Positions 1-12,085 of a DNA stretch of 64,000 nt are shown here, in pieces; position 1 is the stretch's first letter, and every line of letters starts with the position of its first letter. The notes below the pieces were generated by a model, which had not been told where the DNA came from, did no database searches, and saw only the letters and a program-made list of their open reading frames with translations. Location: contig JAMXBB010000002.1 of NCBI GenBank assembly GCA_024138015.1, forward strand, positions 6,481,890 through 6,545,889, read 5' to 3'. The position numbers were made by a program, and so were the translations under genes. The DNA comes from Lumnitzera littorea (Eukaryota; Streptophyta; Magnoliopsida; Myrtales; Combretaceae).

Positions 1-1467
1 TCCAAGTTTGTAATTGCACAAACATATAACTCTAGACCAGGTCGCGTTTTAAATTAGCAAAATTTTCAATAAAACAAGCAAGTTCAAATTACACGATGCC
101 ATTACAATCGAGCAAAACAAAAGGAAATAAATAAGAGTTAGAAGTCAGATAAGCAAATATGAGCAATGAAGGAGATTTATCATTCATTTAATAAGAGAAG
201 TTATAAGGCTTTAAAGGTCAGCATATTGACCCCAAATATAGTAAAAAAAGAAATAGAAATTATAACAAAGTGTAAAGCCATCCCTTAATCTACTACTCAA
301 CACCAAGACTAGATTACTACTGTCGGCTTCAACTTGAGCTAAACTTTTCTCCAAGATGAACTACTCTCAACTTAGACTCGGCCTACAAGCTCTACTGGGA
401 TGGCTATGACTACATCCCAAGGTTTCAACGAGGTCGAGCTTTGAGCTTCAAGGACCCTTGGGACATTCAATCTCAAAGGGAAAGTCTCTACTCCACCTAA
501 GGGAGCTAGGCTTCCATAGAAGTAGTAATAAGAATAGCTAATCTAGCTACTTTTACTAAGCTCTAAGCCCCAAGGACCTTGGCGGCCTCAGCTTCCAAAA
601 GAAGCCAATGCTTCACCCAGATGGGCTGACCTTCTGTCAAAGTGACTCGAAGGAAGGGGATGAGGTATGATCTACTAACCCTATTTAAGTTACCTGTAGA
701 ATGAACTAGAGGGCTTGCGAGGCAAGGGATTCCCTATTGCTCAATGAGCTCCTTCAAATCACCTCGGTTGATAGGTTAAGATGGAGAAAAAGAGCTCCAT
801 TACTATAATCACCATAGTCATCTCCGCCCATACGGACACAAATGGTGTGGTGTTTGGAAGCCCCATCCATAGCCCTGTACAAATGAGTGCCTCTGTGATG
901 AAGCTACCCCCAACAAGTGGTGGATGGATGCTCAAGCTTCCCCATCGCCCAATTATTGGGGCAGAAAGAGGGGAGGATACAAAGGCCGACGTATACCTCC
1001 CGATCCTAACTCAAGAGCCACCCTCCAACATTAAGCAACTCTCTATACCTTATGATCACAACTTGAAGGGAGACACTAAGGAAAGTTACTTCTTAAGCTC
1101 ATGCACCCTTTCCTTCGCTTTGATTGATCCTAATTTGCTCATGATTGACACAAAGTGTATATCAACTCCTTATGCTACCCCACAATAGTATTTGGGTATG
1201 TTTGTTGTAGGGAACAAATGACCTTCACACCCTTTATATAGAAGACCTAAAGCACCCCTAGCCATACATGTGGCATCAATATAATGAATCAAGACTAAGT
1301 AAAGCCCAATTGGCCCCTCAAAAATCATCAATGCATTGTGCTCAAATTGAATGACTTCTAGAAGGCACACTACTCAAGAGGATACGCTTACCGGACTTAT
1401 ACTTCCCCTAAGACAAGCCTTGTCAATGAGATTACTCCGTATTAAAAATGGTTTACTTAACGAAGCA
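1..1467. other. Degenerate transposon-like DNA, unidentified
   Basis: No gene is supported here. The open frames at 781-1188 (+) and 1170-1370 (-) have no recognisable domain. On the minus strand a TATA-like stretch lies near 1225-1240, followed by a GC-richer leader-like segment, which would fit the promoter side of a minus-strand LTR. No second LTR, primer-binding site or coding domain confirms this. The block is cut at 1467 by element A and resumes at 4141. Confidence 0.3.
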
Positions 1468-4140
1468 TGTCGAGTCTGATTTTTCAGTTTTCTATCTAAA
1501 ATTGATTTCTCATTTCTTGATTAATACTAAACCCTAACCCATTTAATATTGATCATCGACTAAAAAAATTGAAAAATTCCGGTTTTTTATTAAAAATAAT
1601 TTTTGGAGTCGCCACCCGACCGAAGTTGGGAAAAGAAAAGAAACCGTAGCCAATTGAGTTGATTGGTTACGATTTAGCTACCGGGCTTTGATTTCAATTT
1701 TAATAAAGAACCAGAGGGTTCTGAATTCGGGGGCTAACCTATTAAACCCTAACGGGTACCACTATTTATTTACCGAAATTAGAATTATTTTTCTAATTAT
1801 AATATTTTTAAAAAATAAATAAATGAAATCAAAAGAAAAAAAGAACTTAAGTTTCTACATATTTTATTGTCGCCCCGAAGGTGCCTACGTTCCCGCTAGC
1901 CGGGATCAGACGATCGTAGTTCTCTTCGAAAAATTTAGTGTGTTGATTTATTTTAATTTTTAAAAACTGACTGAATTTACGTTGTTACCAATTTAGTTTA
2001 TTCAAATAAAATCTGAAAGAGTCCTAACTCTTGAGTGTATTTAAAAACTCTCTAAAAATCCTATTTTTCTAAAACAGGATTTTATATTTTTTTATTTCCA
2101 AAATAAATTTCTAAGTGAGAAAATCCTAAAAATATACCTAATATTAAAAATTGCTAGACTAATATACACATATATAGTCTATTATTTTTAAATAATTATC
2201 TACCTACATAGATTAGTAATGTTACGTAACTTATATATAAAAAAAAAAAAACTAATATTAATGAGTCACCTAAACTAATATAGTCATATACACATATAAT
2301 GCATCAAATAACTAAGGAACTAATAATATAATGATAATAATAAATAAATAAAAGAATGAAATAAAATAAGAAAACTAAGTTTTGGAAAAAACTGAACCTG
2401 GCTTATTCTTGCACGACAATGGCGTAGATGACAGCGATTGTGTCTATTGTGTAGCGACGGTGGCATGAAGTGCGGTAAGTGTCTAGTCAAGGTTGATGTG
2501 CGTGTATGCAGTTCAGTGATGGGTAGTGGTGTGCTTTGAGTGCTATCCTCAAACGTGTTATAAACTGCTGCGTACACAAGAGAGAGATAGTCGTTCTTAT
2601 TTACGTAAGGATGGAGATGAGTGCTTGCTGTTTGTTGATGAAGCCATTGTACGGTGCTAATCGATGGGTCAATGGCGAAAGAGAGGCTTGGTGATGGGAG
2701 TGCTCGTGGGTCATCACTGGTCAGTATCAGCCAACAGCGAAGGCTATGTTGCTGGTGTTAACGTATACTGTGGTTTGCTATTTAGTGTTCGTCAAGTGCT
2801 GCGTAGATGGGAGCTCTTAGACGCACTTCAATTTGCTGCGCGTGGAGCGTGATCAGAGATTGGACATAGTTGGAGACTGGAGTTTAGTCTTGTGTACAGA
2901 TTGGGCTGGAAGTGTTGCTATTGTTGTCATGGTGTAGTGGTGGACGAGAGTTGGTGCTTGAAGCTGTGGTCTGCTATGGATTGCAGTGATGGAGTTGCTT
3001 GGTACAGTGCTGCAAATCGTCAACAATAGCTCAGCATGAAGGCTGTTCGTACGTTGACCTGTTGTGTGGGCATTGCAACGAAGTGTGGCCAATGAGCGTG
3101 GCGCGCTCAGTGAAACCTGTGTAGCGTGTATTAGTGTAGATTAGTTATAACCGTGCCGAGTGTGGGCAATATGTTCGGCGAATGATATGGACATATGCTG
3201 TTCAGTCGATGAAGCTCGGATCAAGCCTGCATTGATCGTATGTGCAAATCTAGCTAGGCTTCGTCAGTGAAGCACGGATGTGAGGCCACTGTTGCTGCTC
3301 GGTAAGGCTGAACAAGGGCTGTTCGAATTTGGATTAGGATCGAAGCGTCAGGATGTCAAGCATAGGAATTGTTTGGATTTGTTTGCGATCAGTCAGAGTC
3401 GTTAGACTTATTGCTGTCGGAGTTGACTTCACTCTGTTGTGTGTGGAGCTGTTTGCATTAGTCGCTGCAATAGATGGTGGTCACATGCTGTGTTGAAGTA
3501 TTGCAACAGTGGTGGAGCTTGGTAATCATTCGTGTAGGTTATGTGCTGTTGGATGAAGGACGGGTAGCTGATCGTGTGGGCCGAATTACAGTAGCAGATT
3601 TTTGGATTTTTTCTGAAGCAGCCTTTTTTTTCCCGTTGTTATTTTTCTTTTATAAAGTCCAAATCAAATCCTATCATATCTATCGTAGCAGATTTGATAA
3701 CTTCAATTCAAATCTAATTTAACTAGATTCATATGATTTGATTAGATATGAATCCGATTTTCGTCTCGCTTCTACAAAGTTAGAAAAATAAAAAACTAAA
3801 TCCACCCAAATACTCCGCTACATATCCATTAAGCCATTGAGTTGTATCTTGACATTCATTACCATTAAATTATATTTAAACTATTTGATTTCCTAAACTA
3901 AAATTTTTAACTAAACTAAAACTAAAACTAAAACTAACACTAAAACTAATTGTTCCTAATATAAATTACTTCTTAAAAATCTAAAAAAAAAATTTTATAT
4001 AATTTTTCCTTTTCTTTTTTTTTTTTGGTATTTTCATTATTTGTTAATTTTTATTATTTATTTTATTTTTTTGAATTAGGTCCCTTTTTTATAAAAAATA
4101 AAAATTAGGATTTCAGAGGAGTAAAAATTAAGTGTCTACA
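1468..4140 (-). mobile_element. Solo-LTR-like element A (TGTAGACAC...CTCGACA family)
   Basis: This 2673-bp unit begins TGTCGAG and ends GTGTCTACA on the plus strand; read on the minus strand it starts TGTAGACAC and ends CTCGACA. It is flanked by a perfect 5-bp target-site duplication, AAGCA at 1463-1467 and 4141-4145, so both borders are exact. It holds no gag or pol and no internal pair of LTRs, so the simplest reading is a solo LTR left by recombination between the two LTRs of a large gypsy-type retrotransposon. A TATA box (3647-3654, minus) lies about 490 bp inside the TGTAGACAC end, as expected for U3, and the motif GGAGTCGCCACC near 1606 is shared with relatives B and D. A run of degenerate ACTAAA repeats is at about 3905-3948. 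Several short open frames between 2320 and 3722 look non-coding. Confidence 0.8.
3647..3654 (-). promoter_or_regulatory. TATA box of LTR A
   Basis: TATAAAAG on the minus strand, about 490 bp from the U3 end of element A. The spacing matches that in element B. Confidence 0.45.
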
Positions 4141-4286
4141 AAGCATAACCTGATCAAAAGATTGCATAACATCAACATAATTCACTCTACCGATCTTGGG
4201 CGATGAGCTCAAGCAAAGCTAAAGCTGAACCCTGTCTAAAGCTTTGGCTTACCTAAGAAGCTTGGGGGACTTGGGCAAATGCAAGG
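4141..4286. other. Continuation of the unidentified flank
   Basis: This is the short stretch between the right target-site duplication of element A and the 5' LTR of gypsy element 1. It continues the sequence left of 1468. The CTTGGGGGACTT string at about 4260-4271 is of a kind often seen in gypsy LTRs, but no element could be assigned. Confidence 0.3.
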
Positions 4287-4612
4287 TGATAGGAATCAGC
4301 CCCTTGGACTGATCACACGAAGTCGAGCTAAAGGATTCCACTAAATCACTTGGAGAATACTAACTCGAAGCTATATTTGAGATGATGATTCCTATTCTAA
4401 ACTGATCTTCTACCGACTTGACTATTAGACCCTTACGTGAGTTGGACCTACTTCTACCCAGCTGTTATGTTATGATAGGATATCCGAGAGGACAACTCCA
4501 AGACTATTTAAGCTGAGCTTTCGAGCTAACTAAAAGCATCTAACCCTAACTCAAGCTAATTACTCTACACTAGGACAAACTAGGCCTTAACTCAATCCAG
4601 ATCGAGTCGGTG

Positions 4613-4944
4613 CCTAACTAAAGATTTTCTCTCATTCACTTGTACCATATTTCTAACATTCAACCATTGATTGACATGTGTCTTCTGGCACAATATTTTA
4701 AAAGGATTCTTTACTTTCTGTACAAAATATTCTTTATTTGTTTTACCTTTTTTAGTATGTTTTTAGATCAAGCCAGCCCCTAACTAAAGATTTTCTCTCA
4801 TCCACTTGTACCATATTTCTAACATTTAACCATTGATCGACACGTGTCTTCTGGTACAATATTCTAAAAGGATTCTTTACTTTCTGTACAAAATATTCTT
4901 TATTTGTTTTACTTTTTTTAATATGTTTTATGTAACCTAATAGT
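4613..4944 (+). repeat. 166-bp tandem duplication inside the 5' LTR
   Basis: Two head-to-tail units, about 4613-4778 and 4779-4944, each starting CCTAACTAAAGATTTTCTC and each carrying the TTCTGTACAAAATATTC block. The 3' LTR has the segment once (about 15855-16010), so the duplication arose after integration. Confidence 0.8.
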
Positions 4945-4996
4945 AAGAATACTCTTTTTATTTTTTCATACATTTAAAGTAACCCTAGTAAATGGG

Positions 4997-5004
4997 TATA
5001 TAAA
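4997..5004 (+). promoter_or_regulatory. TATA box of the element 1 5' LTR
   Basis: TATATAAA, followed by CCCCTACTC. In the 3' LTR the same place (about 16080) reads TATGTAAA, a broken box. Confidence 0.5.
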
Positions 5005-5308
5005 CCCCTACTCATTATACGCAGCCATCAATCATCAATATCAAAGAATTATTCAAGTTTCCCTTTAAGCAACCTTAGTGTTTTCACTATCTTTCAACTC
5101 TTATTTATTCTTTTTAGTAAGAAATAGTAGCGAATGATCCTTCAGTTCGAACCGTTAAGTAACATCTAACGGATTGTAAGCCAAGCAAGATCGATTGGTG
5201 TATCGTATCCAGTTGGTAACCGCTTGAGTTTTGCTATTTTCTTTTCTTTTGTTCACTTCATTGTAATGCCTCTCCGTATGTCCAACTATGAAGATGCATC
5301 AACTTCGC

Positions 5309-5320
5309 TGGTATCAAAGC
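5309..5320 (+). other. Primer-binding site, initiator tRNA-Met type
   Basis: TGGTATCAAAGC lies seven bases after the 5' LTR. It differs by one base from TGGTATCAGAGC, the usual site complementary to the 3' end of plant initiator methionine tRNA. Confidence 0.7.
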
Positions 5321-5648
5321 ATGATTCCGAGAAGGAGTATATTAGGTTGCAATGAAGTTTTGGTTCACTTAGCTGTTAGTGGTTGTTATGTTCCTTCCAT
5401 AGCTGCTACAATGTGTTTATGTGGAGTAAGTTTGGAGTTATGAGCTGTGTAGCAAAGGTTTGTGTGTTGGTAAGTGTGGTTCCATTATTACTTTATTTCT
5501 CACTACGAAAATAGAGCAAGATCATTTGTCTTGTTTAAGCATTATTGAGCGTAGAAGTTGTTAAAGTGTATTAACTGAAGTTTTAGGTAATACAGTAGTA
5601 GTATTTTCCATGCATTGTGTTGTTAATCTGTTTGAAGAAGTTTGTACC

Positions 5649-6970
5649 ATGTCGGATTCGAGCGTTCAAGGTGTTATTGGTGACTAAAGTAGTGGTGCTC
5701 AACCTAGTCGTGGTCATAACGGTAATAGCACTCTAGGATCAATAGATAATAAGCTTGATAGACTCACTAATCTTGTTGAGTGTCTAGTCACCACAATGCA
5801 AGTTAACAGGTAATGACCCCAAGGTGTGCCATAGTATAACCTACCTGAAAATGTTCAAGAAAGAGGTTATGACTAAGGTGGCTGAGCAAATTGCCCAGTT
5901 CAACCACAGCAAGTTAGAGGAGTTGTTAACCAAGTTGCTAGATGAAGACTGGAGTTAGAGGAGATTAAGGAAGATGTTGAAGAGTTGGAAGTTAAAGAGT
6001 TTGGGGAGGAAGAAGAAGAAGCTAACTATTACCAAGCATAGGAACAAGGATGCCAAGCTCCTTAAGGACTAGACAATGTCAAGGTCCAAATCCTACCTTT
6101 CAGCAAAAGTAGAGATGCAAATGAATACTTTGAGTGAGAAGAGAAAGTCGAAAAGGTGTTTAACTGCTATGGTTATGCAGATGCTATTAAGGTCCGAATT
6201 ATTGCACTAGAGTTAACTGGTTATGCCATAATATGGTGGAAGAATCTGAATGCAATTAAAGCAAGGGATGAAAGACGAGGAGTAAGGACCTAAGATGAGA
6301 TGAAAAGGTTGTTAAGGGAAAAATTTATACTCGAAACCTATTTACAAGATACATTTACAAAGTTGTAGGAACTTCTCCAGGGGGCTAAACAGTTGATGAT
6401 TATGTGAGAGAGTTCTAAATGCTTATGATTCAGGCTGACGTGGAAGAACCAACAGCCTGTACTCTATCAAGGTTCATTTCTAGACTCAGATATGAGATTC
6501 ACAATATTGTGGAAGTATAGAGATTTTACACTTTAGAAGAAGCAATTAAGATAACGTAAAGGGTTTAAAAATAGAGGAAGAGTTCTTTGAGCAAACCTTG
6601 ACCAACATTCTCCCAAGGCCCTATCCTGTGCCAACCTGTTCAAGCCAAGTCGAGGAGAGAAATGACCGACTTGATGATAACCGAGTAGGCTAGTAGGGCA
6701 AGCAGTCTAGTCGATCCAAGCTGAAGCTAGGTTAACCCCGAAGACATGAGAAAGGACAGACCTCTAGATGGAAGACCAGTGAGATGAAGTGCTTTAAATG
6801 CTTAGGCTTCAAACACATGGCAGCTGAGTGTCCAAACGGACGTGTTATGGTACTCTAGAGAGATGTAGTAGATAGTACTGACAAGAGCGAGCATGAAGAG
6901 GAAAGGGATGTTGGAAAAGCCAAAGTCGAAGAGGAAGAGGAAACCTGTGTCTATGCCGACAAGGGAGTAG
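5649..6970 (+). pseudogene. gag of gypsy element 1 (broken)
   Basis: The frame begins at an ATG at 5649 and follows a retrotransposon gag: a capsid-like stretch with an ALELTGYAIIWWKNL segment (about 6209-6253) and a typical REKFILETYLQDTF segment (about 6316-6357), then a CCHC zinc knuckle at 6784-6840 with C-x2-C-x4-H-x4-C (CFKCLGFKHMAAEC). In a live element the product would form virus-like particles and bind the RNA template. It is interrupted by many stops, for example a TAA inside the first 20 codons, and by frame changes, so no protein can be made. Protease follows in the same direction without a clear gap. Confidence 0.75.
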
Positions 6971-7035
6971 TGATGACCCTAGTCATAAGACGAGTATTGA
7001 ATTCCCTGCCAAACCTTAATGAAGACTAGAAGGAA

Positions 7036-7560
7036 AATTTATTCCATACTAAGTGTACCATCAAAGGACAATTATGCACCATCATAATGGATAGGGGGAG
7101 TTATACTAATGTAATCATATAGTCCTTCATGCAGGGGTAAGGACTGTTGACCTCTAAGCATCCCTAACCTTACAAGTTACATTGGCTTCATGATAAGGGT
7201 ACTTTGCACGTGACTAAATAAGCAACTATACCATCTAGTGTTAAGAGTATGTACAAGGACGAAGTAGTGTATGATGTCATTCCTACAAGAGTTTCACATC
7301 TGTTACTTGGATGACCTTAGTTGTTTAGCCGATGTGTTACACACAATAAATATAAGAACACCTATGCCTTTGTTAAGGATGAAAAGAAGATTGTGTTGTA
7401 ACCCATGACCTCATCTCAAGTAAATGAGACCTATAATCAGCTAATCTAAACTAGCAAGAAAAAGGCTTTAGTAATGAGCTGAAGAGAACTTTGAGCTGCT
7501 AAGAAGGCTAAAGAGCCTATGTTTTGTTGATTAGAAGATTATTAGAGATGAGAGATCTAA
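7036..7560 (+). pseudogene. Protease region of gypsy element 1 (broken)
   Basis: The translation shows an aspartic protease-like segment, TIIMDRGSYTNV at about 7080-7115, where the active-site D-S/T-G has become D-R-G. It is followed by a SHLLLG-type segment near 7295-7314, normal for gypsy protease. The missing serine or threonine and the surrounding stops make it inactive. In live elements this enzyme cuts the Gag-Pol polyprotein. Confidence 0.65.
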
Positions 7561-7639
7561 AGGATATTCTAGATGAAATCTGAAGGCTAATTGGTGAGTT
7601 TTTCTACCTGTTTCCTGAGGAGCTGCCTAAAGGACTATC

Positions 7640-8298
7640 TCTAATCTAAGGCATAGAGCACTATATTAATCTACAACCAAGCGCTACCCTGTTGAACCGA
7701 TATGCATACAAAATAAACCTAGAGTAAGCTGCCGAACTAAAAAGATAGGTAGACGAACTCATAGAGTTAGGATATGTGAGGGAGAGCATGAGCTCTTGTA
7801 TTATACTAGCTCTGCTCGTCTCAAGAAAGGATGGTTCATGGTATATGTGCATTGACAATTGAGCAATCACTCGAATTACTGTCAAGTACAGATATCCAAT
7901 ACTAAGGTTCAATGACATGTTGGATGAACTTTATGGCGCCAAAATATTTTCTAAGATTGACCTATGAAGTAGCTATCATCCAGTTCACATGAGACTAGGT
8001 GATGAGTAGAAGACTGCCTTCAAGATTAAGAATGGTCTAAATGAATGGTTGATTATACTGTTCAGACTTACTAATGCGTTGAGCATGATTATGGGATTAA
8101 TGAACTAGGTGATGTGCCCTTTGATTGAAAGATGTGTGGTTATGTACTTCGATGACATATTGGTATATAGTATCGGCATGAACAATAATTTTCAATATCT
8201 TTGAGTAGTTTTCTACATCTTGCAAGCTGAAAAGCTATATAGGAATTTGAAGAAGTTTACATTCTGTTAAGATGAAGTGATTTTTCTTAGGTTTATAG
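7640..8298 (+). pseudogene. Reverse transcriptase of gypsy element 1 (broken)
   Basis: RT blocks appear in order. The LVSRKDGSWYMCIDN segment is near 7816-7860, a KYRYPILR-like segment follows near 7887, a FSKIDL segment is at about 7950, and the catalytic YFDDILVYS is at about 8145-8170, so the YxDD pair is intact. Stops interrupt the frame about every 30 codons. Several sit where the family has Gln, Arg or Trp, which fits C-to-T decay of CAG, CGA or TGG. The reading ends abruptly in a FLRFIV segment at 8298, where E1 begins, and resumes at 11404 with SFYRRFIKNF. Confidence 0.85.
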
Positions 8299-8870
8299 TG
8301 TAAGCTCCAAAACTAGCCATTCGAGGTTTCGATCGTTTGAAAGACTTGATCGAATCTAAATTTTAAAGTAAAGCTAAAAACATTAGTAAAAATAATCCCG
8401 TAAGTTTGAATTTAAGAAAAAAAACAATAAAATAAAAGACTATAAAAATTCCAAATTTTAAATATATAACTCGTTATTTATCGAAAATGTGTAAAATGCA
8501 TTCTGATAATTAACAAATCGCTAGAAATAAATTATATGTATACTAAAAATTATAAAATGACCTAAATAATATTTAGGAATATTTATTTGTACTATGTATG
8601 AATTTACATAAATGTATAAATACGCGTAATTACTTAAAATATGCGAAATGTACTAAAATAATACTAAATACTTAAAGAAAATTCAAAATTAATTAAAGAA
8701 AAATCAAGAAAAATCAGGAAAAATAAGGAATGATCCAGAATTGGGTCGTGGAAGCTAGGAAAAATAAGGAAAAAATCAACCAATTAAATTAAGGCAACTC
8801 AAAAGCCAAAAATTAAGGGATTTGGACAATGTCTTGTCCAATTTAATACACATTAATTACCACAAAGCTC

Positions 8871-8878
8871 TATAAATA
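8871..8878 (+). promoter_or_regulatory. TATA box of LTR E1
   Basis: TATAAATA, preceded by AAAGCTC. The same box and context occur in E2 at 21002-21009. Confidence 0.5.
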
Positions 8879-9040
8879 GGGAAAAAAAAATCACAGAGCT
8901 CATTTGGGTAGTTTGGAGAGTGAGAAAAATAGAGAGAGGCGAAATTGAGAGAAAAATTAGGGTTAAAAAAAAAGAGGAAAAACTGTGCAATTAGGGCCTT
9001 TAAAGGGAACTCATACCAGATGAGCAGCTAGGAGTAGACG

Positions 9041-9065
9041 GCCACCACCACCACACAGTGGTGGC
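9041..9065 (+). other. Conserved hairpin in the E1 leader
   Basis: GCCACCAC (9041-9048) can pair with GTGGTGGC (9058-9065), leaving a nine-base loop, about 165 bases after the TATA box. The same arms are kept in E2 at 21172-21179 and 21189-21196. Confidence 0.45.
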
Positions 9066-11202
9066 AGCACCCAGATTGGCCGACAAGGCCACGGCGGCCG
9101 GACGTGGCCGGATCCACCTAGATCGGTGAGTCCGATTTCTAGCCCGATTTTATGTAATTTTGTTTAAAATAGTAAATATTCTTAGAAAATTATGAATTTT
9201 GTTATTCTAGAATATTTTTGTATGTAGTTTTTAGGAAAAATATTATTTTGATAAAAATATGTTTTGTGATATAGAGTCCTTAAGAAATCGTAAAAAACCG
9301 AGTATATTTCGATTTAGAATAAATGACCTTAGGAGTGTAGTTTTGAACCAAAAATTTTTGTATAAACTACATAGATGATATAGAATAGTGTTATGAAGCC
9401 CGTTTTCAAAAATTAATTTTCAAAATTTTTAGATAATTTTTAGGCTTTAAAATGAGGCATAAAAATGGGTAATTTAGGGTTAATAAAGTAATTAAATGAT
9501 TAATTACTGATTTAGTGAATAAATATATGTTTTAGGATGTTGAAATCTAATGGCGTATGATACTTGTAGCATTTAGGGTGTTAGATGTAATTATTAGGTC
9601 AATTATGTAGTAAATGAGTAATAGGAAAAAATAGTAAATTTTAAGTTAATTTTGTAAATTAGGGTAATTAGTAGTAAAATCTGATTTAGGATGAATTTAG
9701 ACATTTTGAAATGATAATTGATGTTTAGAGATGGTAATTAGAGTGATAGAAATATTAGAAGTGTATTATATACATAATATGTGATAATGCATAATATGTA
9801 ATTATTGGAAATATAATAAATAAAAAATATTAGTATAAAAATTGATATTATATAAATAATAGGGATATATAATAAAACCGATGGAAGACTTGAAGTTATG
9901 TAATTATATGAAAAATGTAAAAATTTCTCACATCAAGAGTGAATTCGGTACATTAATATGAATTTAAGTGTACCGGGTGAAATAAAATACTGACTAGGGA
10001 TAATGATAATATTAGGAGATCAGGAAATAATGCGATTAATTTCACATTATGAGTTAAAACGAATTTCTAGGGTTCGAGTATAAAATAATACTTAGAAATC
10101 GAACTAGAACCTAATTTAGGAATCGATGCAGAAACCGAACCCGAACCTAACCCCAAATCTAAAATATTGTAAAAGACTTAAAACCTAGATAATTTGGTAT
10201 ATTAAACTCTACACAAAACATAACAATAAGCATTATATGATAAAATGAACCTATAATAGTTATATGAAAAACTAAAACCACGTTTATGTTATAGGATGAT
10301 CGGCGATAGCCTGAGCAAGTCGGACCTCGAATGAGTGAGCGAGGAGTCGAGTTAAGTTAGGATTAATACAATGCTGTATTTTGGAGGCTTAAGATTATGC
10401 TTGGTTGTGCTTGTTAGATAGTTGGATGTGTGCATGTGCTTGATTATGAGTGATGCTATGATTCTGTTTGTTGTTCTAGCCTGTATTATGTGATTTGTAT
10501 GAAATAATTGATCACCTTAAACTGGACCTAATCAAATATACGACCAGTAATTATAATTGGACATGCATGGCAACCCATTAGGGGAAACCTAGGATTCTCT
10601 GACTAAATACCGACCCCTTCGAAAGGGATAGTGTAGGATTGCATAATGGTCCCTTTTTTATCCTCAGTCGAACTAAGTGACAAGTGAGGAGGTCGTGGCG
10701 AGGGTGAAGTCAGTGGTTCGAAGGTAGTCACGGGAGGAGCGAAGTCTCCATTGCACAAGCCTGGGTTTGGTCATGAGCTATTACATTAATGGCAACTCCT
10801 CAGCTCGGATTAAAGCGGGCGTAATTTCTCTAATCTTACGATGGGCCGGACAACGTCGTGCGATGGCATTTGCTTGCACATGCATTGCACCTAATAAGTT
10901 GATTGAAAACCTTGTTGTGTTTATGGTATAGTTTTAAGTCCTCCATCCTAACTTACTGAGCTGTGGTTGCTCACATCCCTATAGACATTGTGCAGGTGCT
11001 GGCTAAGAAGCGGCAAACAACTACTCTAAAGCTAGCAACTGTTGGATCCTAGGGAGTGAGGAAAAACATTGAAGAATAAACACATATTTTTAAGGTCTAA
11101 TTTTTTATTTTAGAATTATTTTTCATTTCTGAATAATGTAATAACTAGGAAATATATTACGAAGAATTATTGTAAACTTTAATTGCAATAACTGAATTAT
11201 AG

Positions 11203-11223
11203 TATATATATATATATATATAT
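11203..11223. repeat. (TA)n microsatellite inside E1
   Basis: About ten TA units. The matching place in E2 (near 23299) has about five or six. Confidence 0.8.
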
Positions 11224-11403
11224 TTCCTCACTTTCTTAGGTAAATAATTTATTTAAATTACAAATTGTTTTTCAAAGCGGGTTAGTCGTAGACGCCTTAT
11301 GTAGATTAGGCCTAAGATAGCGGTTGTAAGGCCAACTTTTATCTTAGGATGGTTTACACGACGAGGCTGTTACGACTCTACCGCTTCGAGGCGTGACATA
11401 TAG

Positions 11404-12085
11404 TGTCAGGGGAAGGAATCTAAGTAGATAAGGAGAAGATCTGAGTTGTTCTAAAGTGGCCAACGCTAAAGAATGTTACTAAAGTTCAAAGTTTTCATAG
11501 CCTAGCTTCTTTCTATAGGCGATTTATTAAAAACTTTGGTACTATCGCTACTCCCTTGACCAAATTACCAAAGAAGAGTAATGGGTTCGGATGGAATAAC
11601 CAAGCCGAATAGAGCTTTATGGAGATCAAGGAGAAACTCACCTCTACCCATGTCCTATCACTACCAAACTTTGACAAGCCCTTTAAGTTGGAATGTGATA
11701 CATCAGATGTTGGAATTGGCATCGTCTTGATGCAGGAGCGATGACCAGTTACCTACCATAATGAGAAGCTTAGTGGTTCTACCTTAAATTATTCTATATA
11801 CGAGAAATAGTTTTACTCTCTCTTTCAAGCCCTTATTGTTTGGCAACACTATATGCTACTATGAGAGTTTATTATTGATACAGACCATGAATTTCTAAAG
11901 CATCTAAGGAGTCTAAACAAACTCTCGAAGAGATAAGCCAAGTGGTTGGAGTTTATAGAAGGGTTTTCATACGTAATCTGACATAAGAAGGGAAGCATAA
12001 ATGTAGTCGTCAATGCTCTATCATGTCAGCAAACCTTACTAACTACTTTGCAGACAAAATTACTAGGATTTTTGCTTATCACAAA
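11404..12085 (+). pseudogene. RT thumb and RNase H region of gypsy element 1 (broken)
   Basis: The frame resumes right after the E1 target-site duplication. ASFYRRFIKNFGTIATPLTK is at about 11505-11564, then KPFKLECDTSDVGIGIVL near 11680-11735, with the first RNase H aspartate in the CDTSD string. A segment equivalent to the family's DHxSLKHL follows near 11880-11910 (DHEFLKHL). RNase H removes the RNA template during reverse transcription. Several in-frame TAG, TGA and TAA codons break it. Confidence 0.8.

Larger units (their letters stand above)
4287..5301 (+). repeat. 5' LTR of gypsy element 1
   Basis: 1015 bp, from TGATAGGAATC to GATGCATCA, with TGAT/ATCA inverted tips. It aligns along its length with 15560-16386. 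It is longer than the 3' LTR mainly because of a 166-bp tandem duplication (4613-4944) that the other LTR lacks. A TATA box is at 4997-5004. The primer-binding site follows seven bases after the end. Confidence 0.8.
8299..11398 (+). mobile_element. Solo-LTR-like element E1 (3.1-kb family)
   Basis: This 3100-bp unit starts TGTAAGCTCC and ends GGCGTGACA. It is flanked by a perfect 5-bp target-site duplication, TATAG at 8294-8298 and 11399-11403, and splits the RT of element 1 in frame. It contains no coding domain. A TATA box lies at 8871-8878, with a leader-like region after it. Its sister E2 (20410-23489) aligns along the whole length. Single copies with TG...CA ends, 5-bp duplications and no internal region fit solo LTRs; the length and the GTGACA end resemble Del/Tekay-type gypsy LTRs, which is an inference. 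Confidence 0.85.

Noticed and set aside
781..1188. 135-residue open frame
   Set aside because: No domain, no homologous region in the window, and composition like transposon leader DNA; not called a gene.
2320..3722. Several 60-85-residue open frames inside element A
   Set aside because: They overlap on both strands in a GC-richer LTR stretch and show no conservation in B, C or D.
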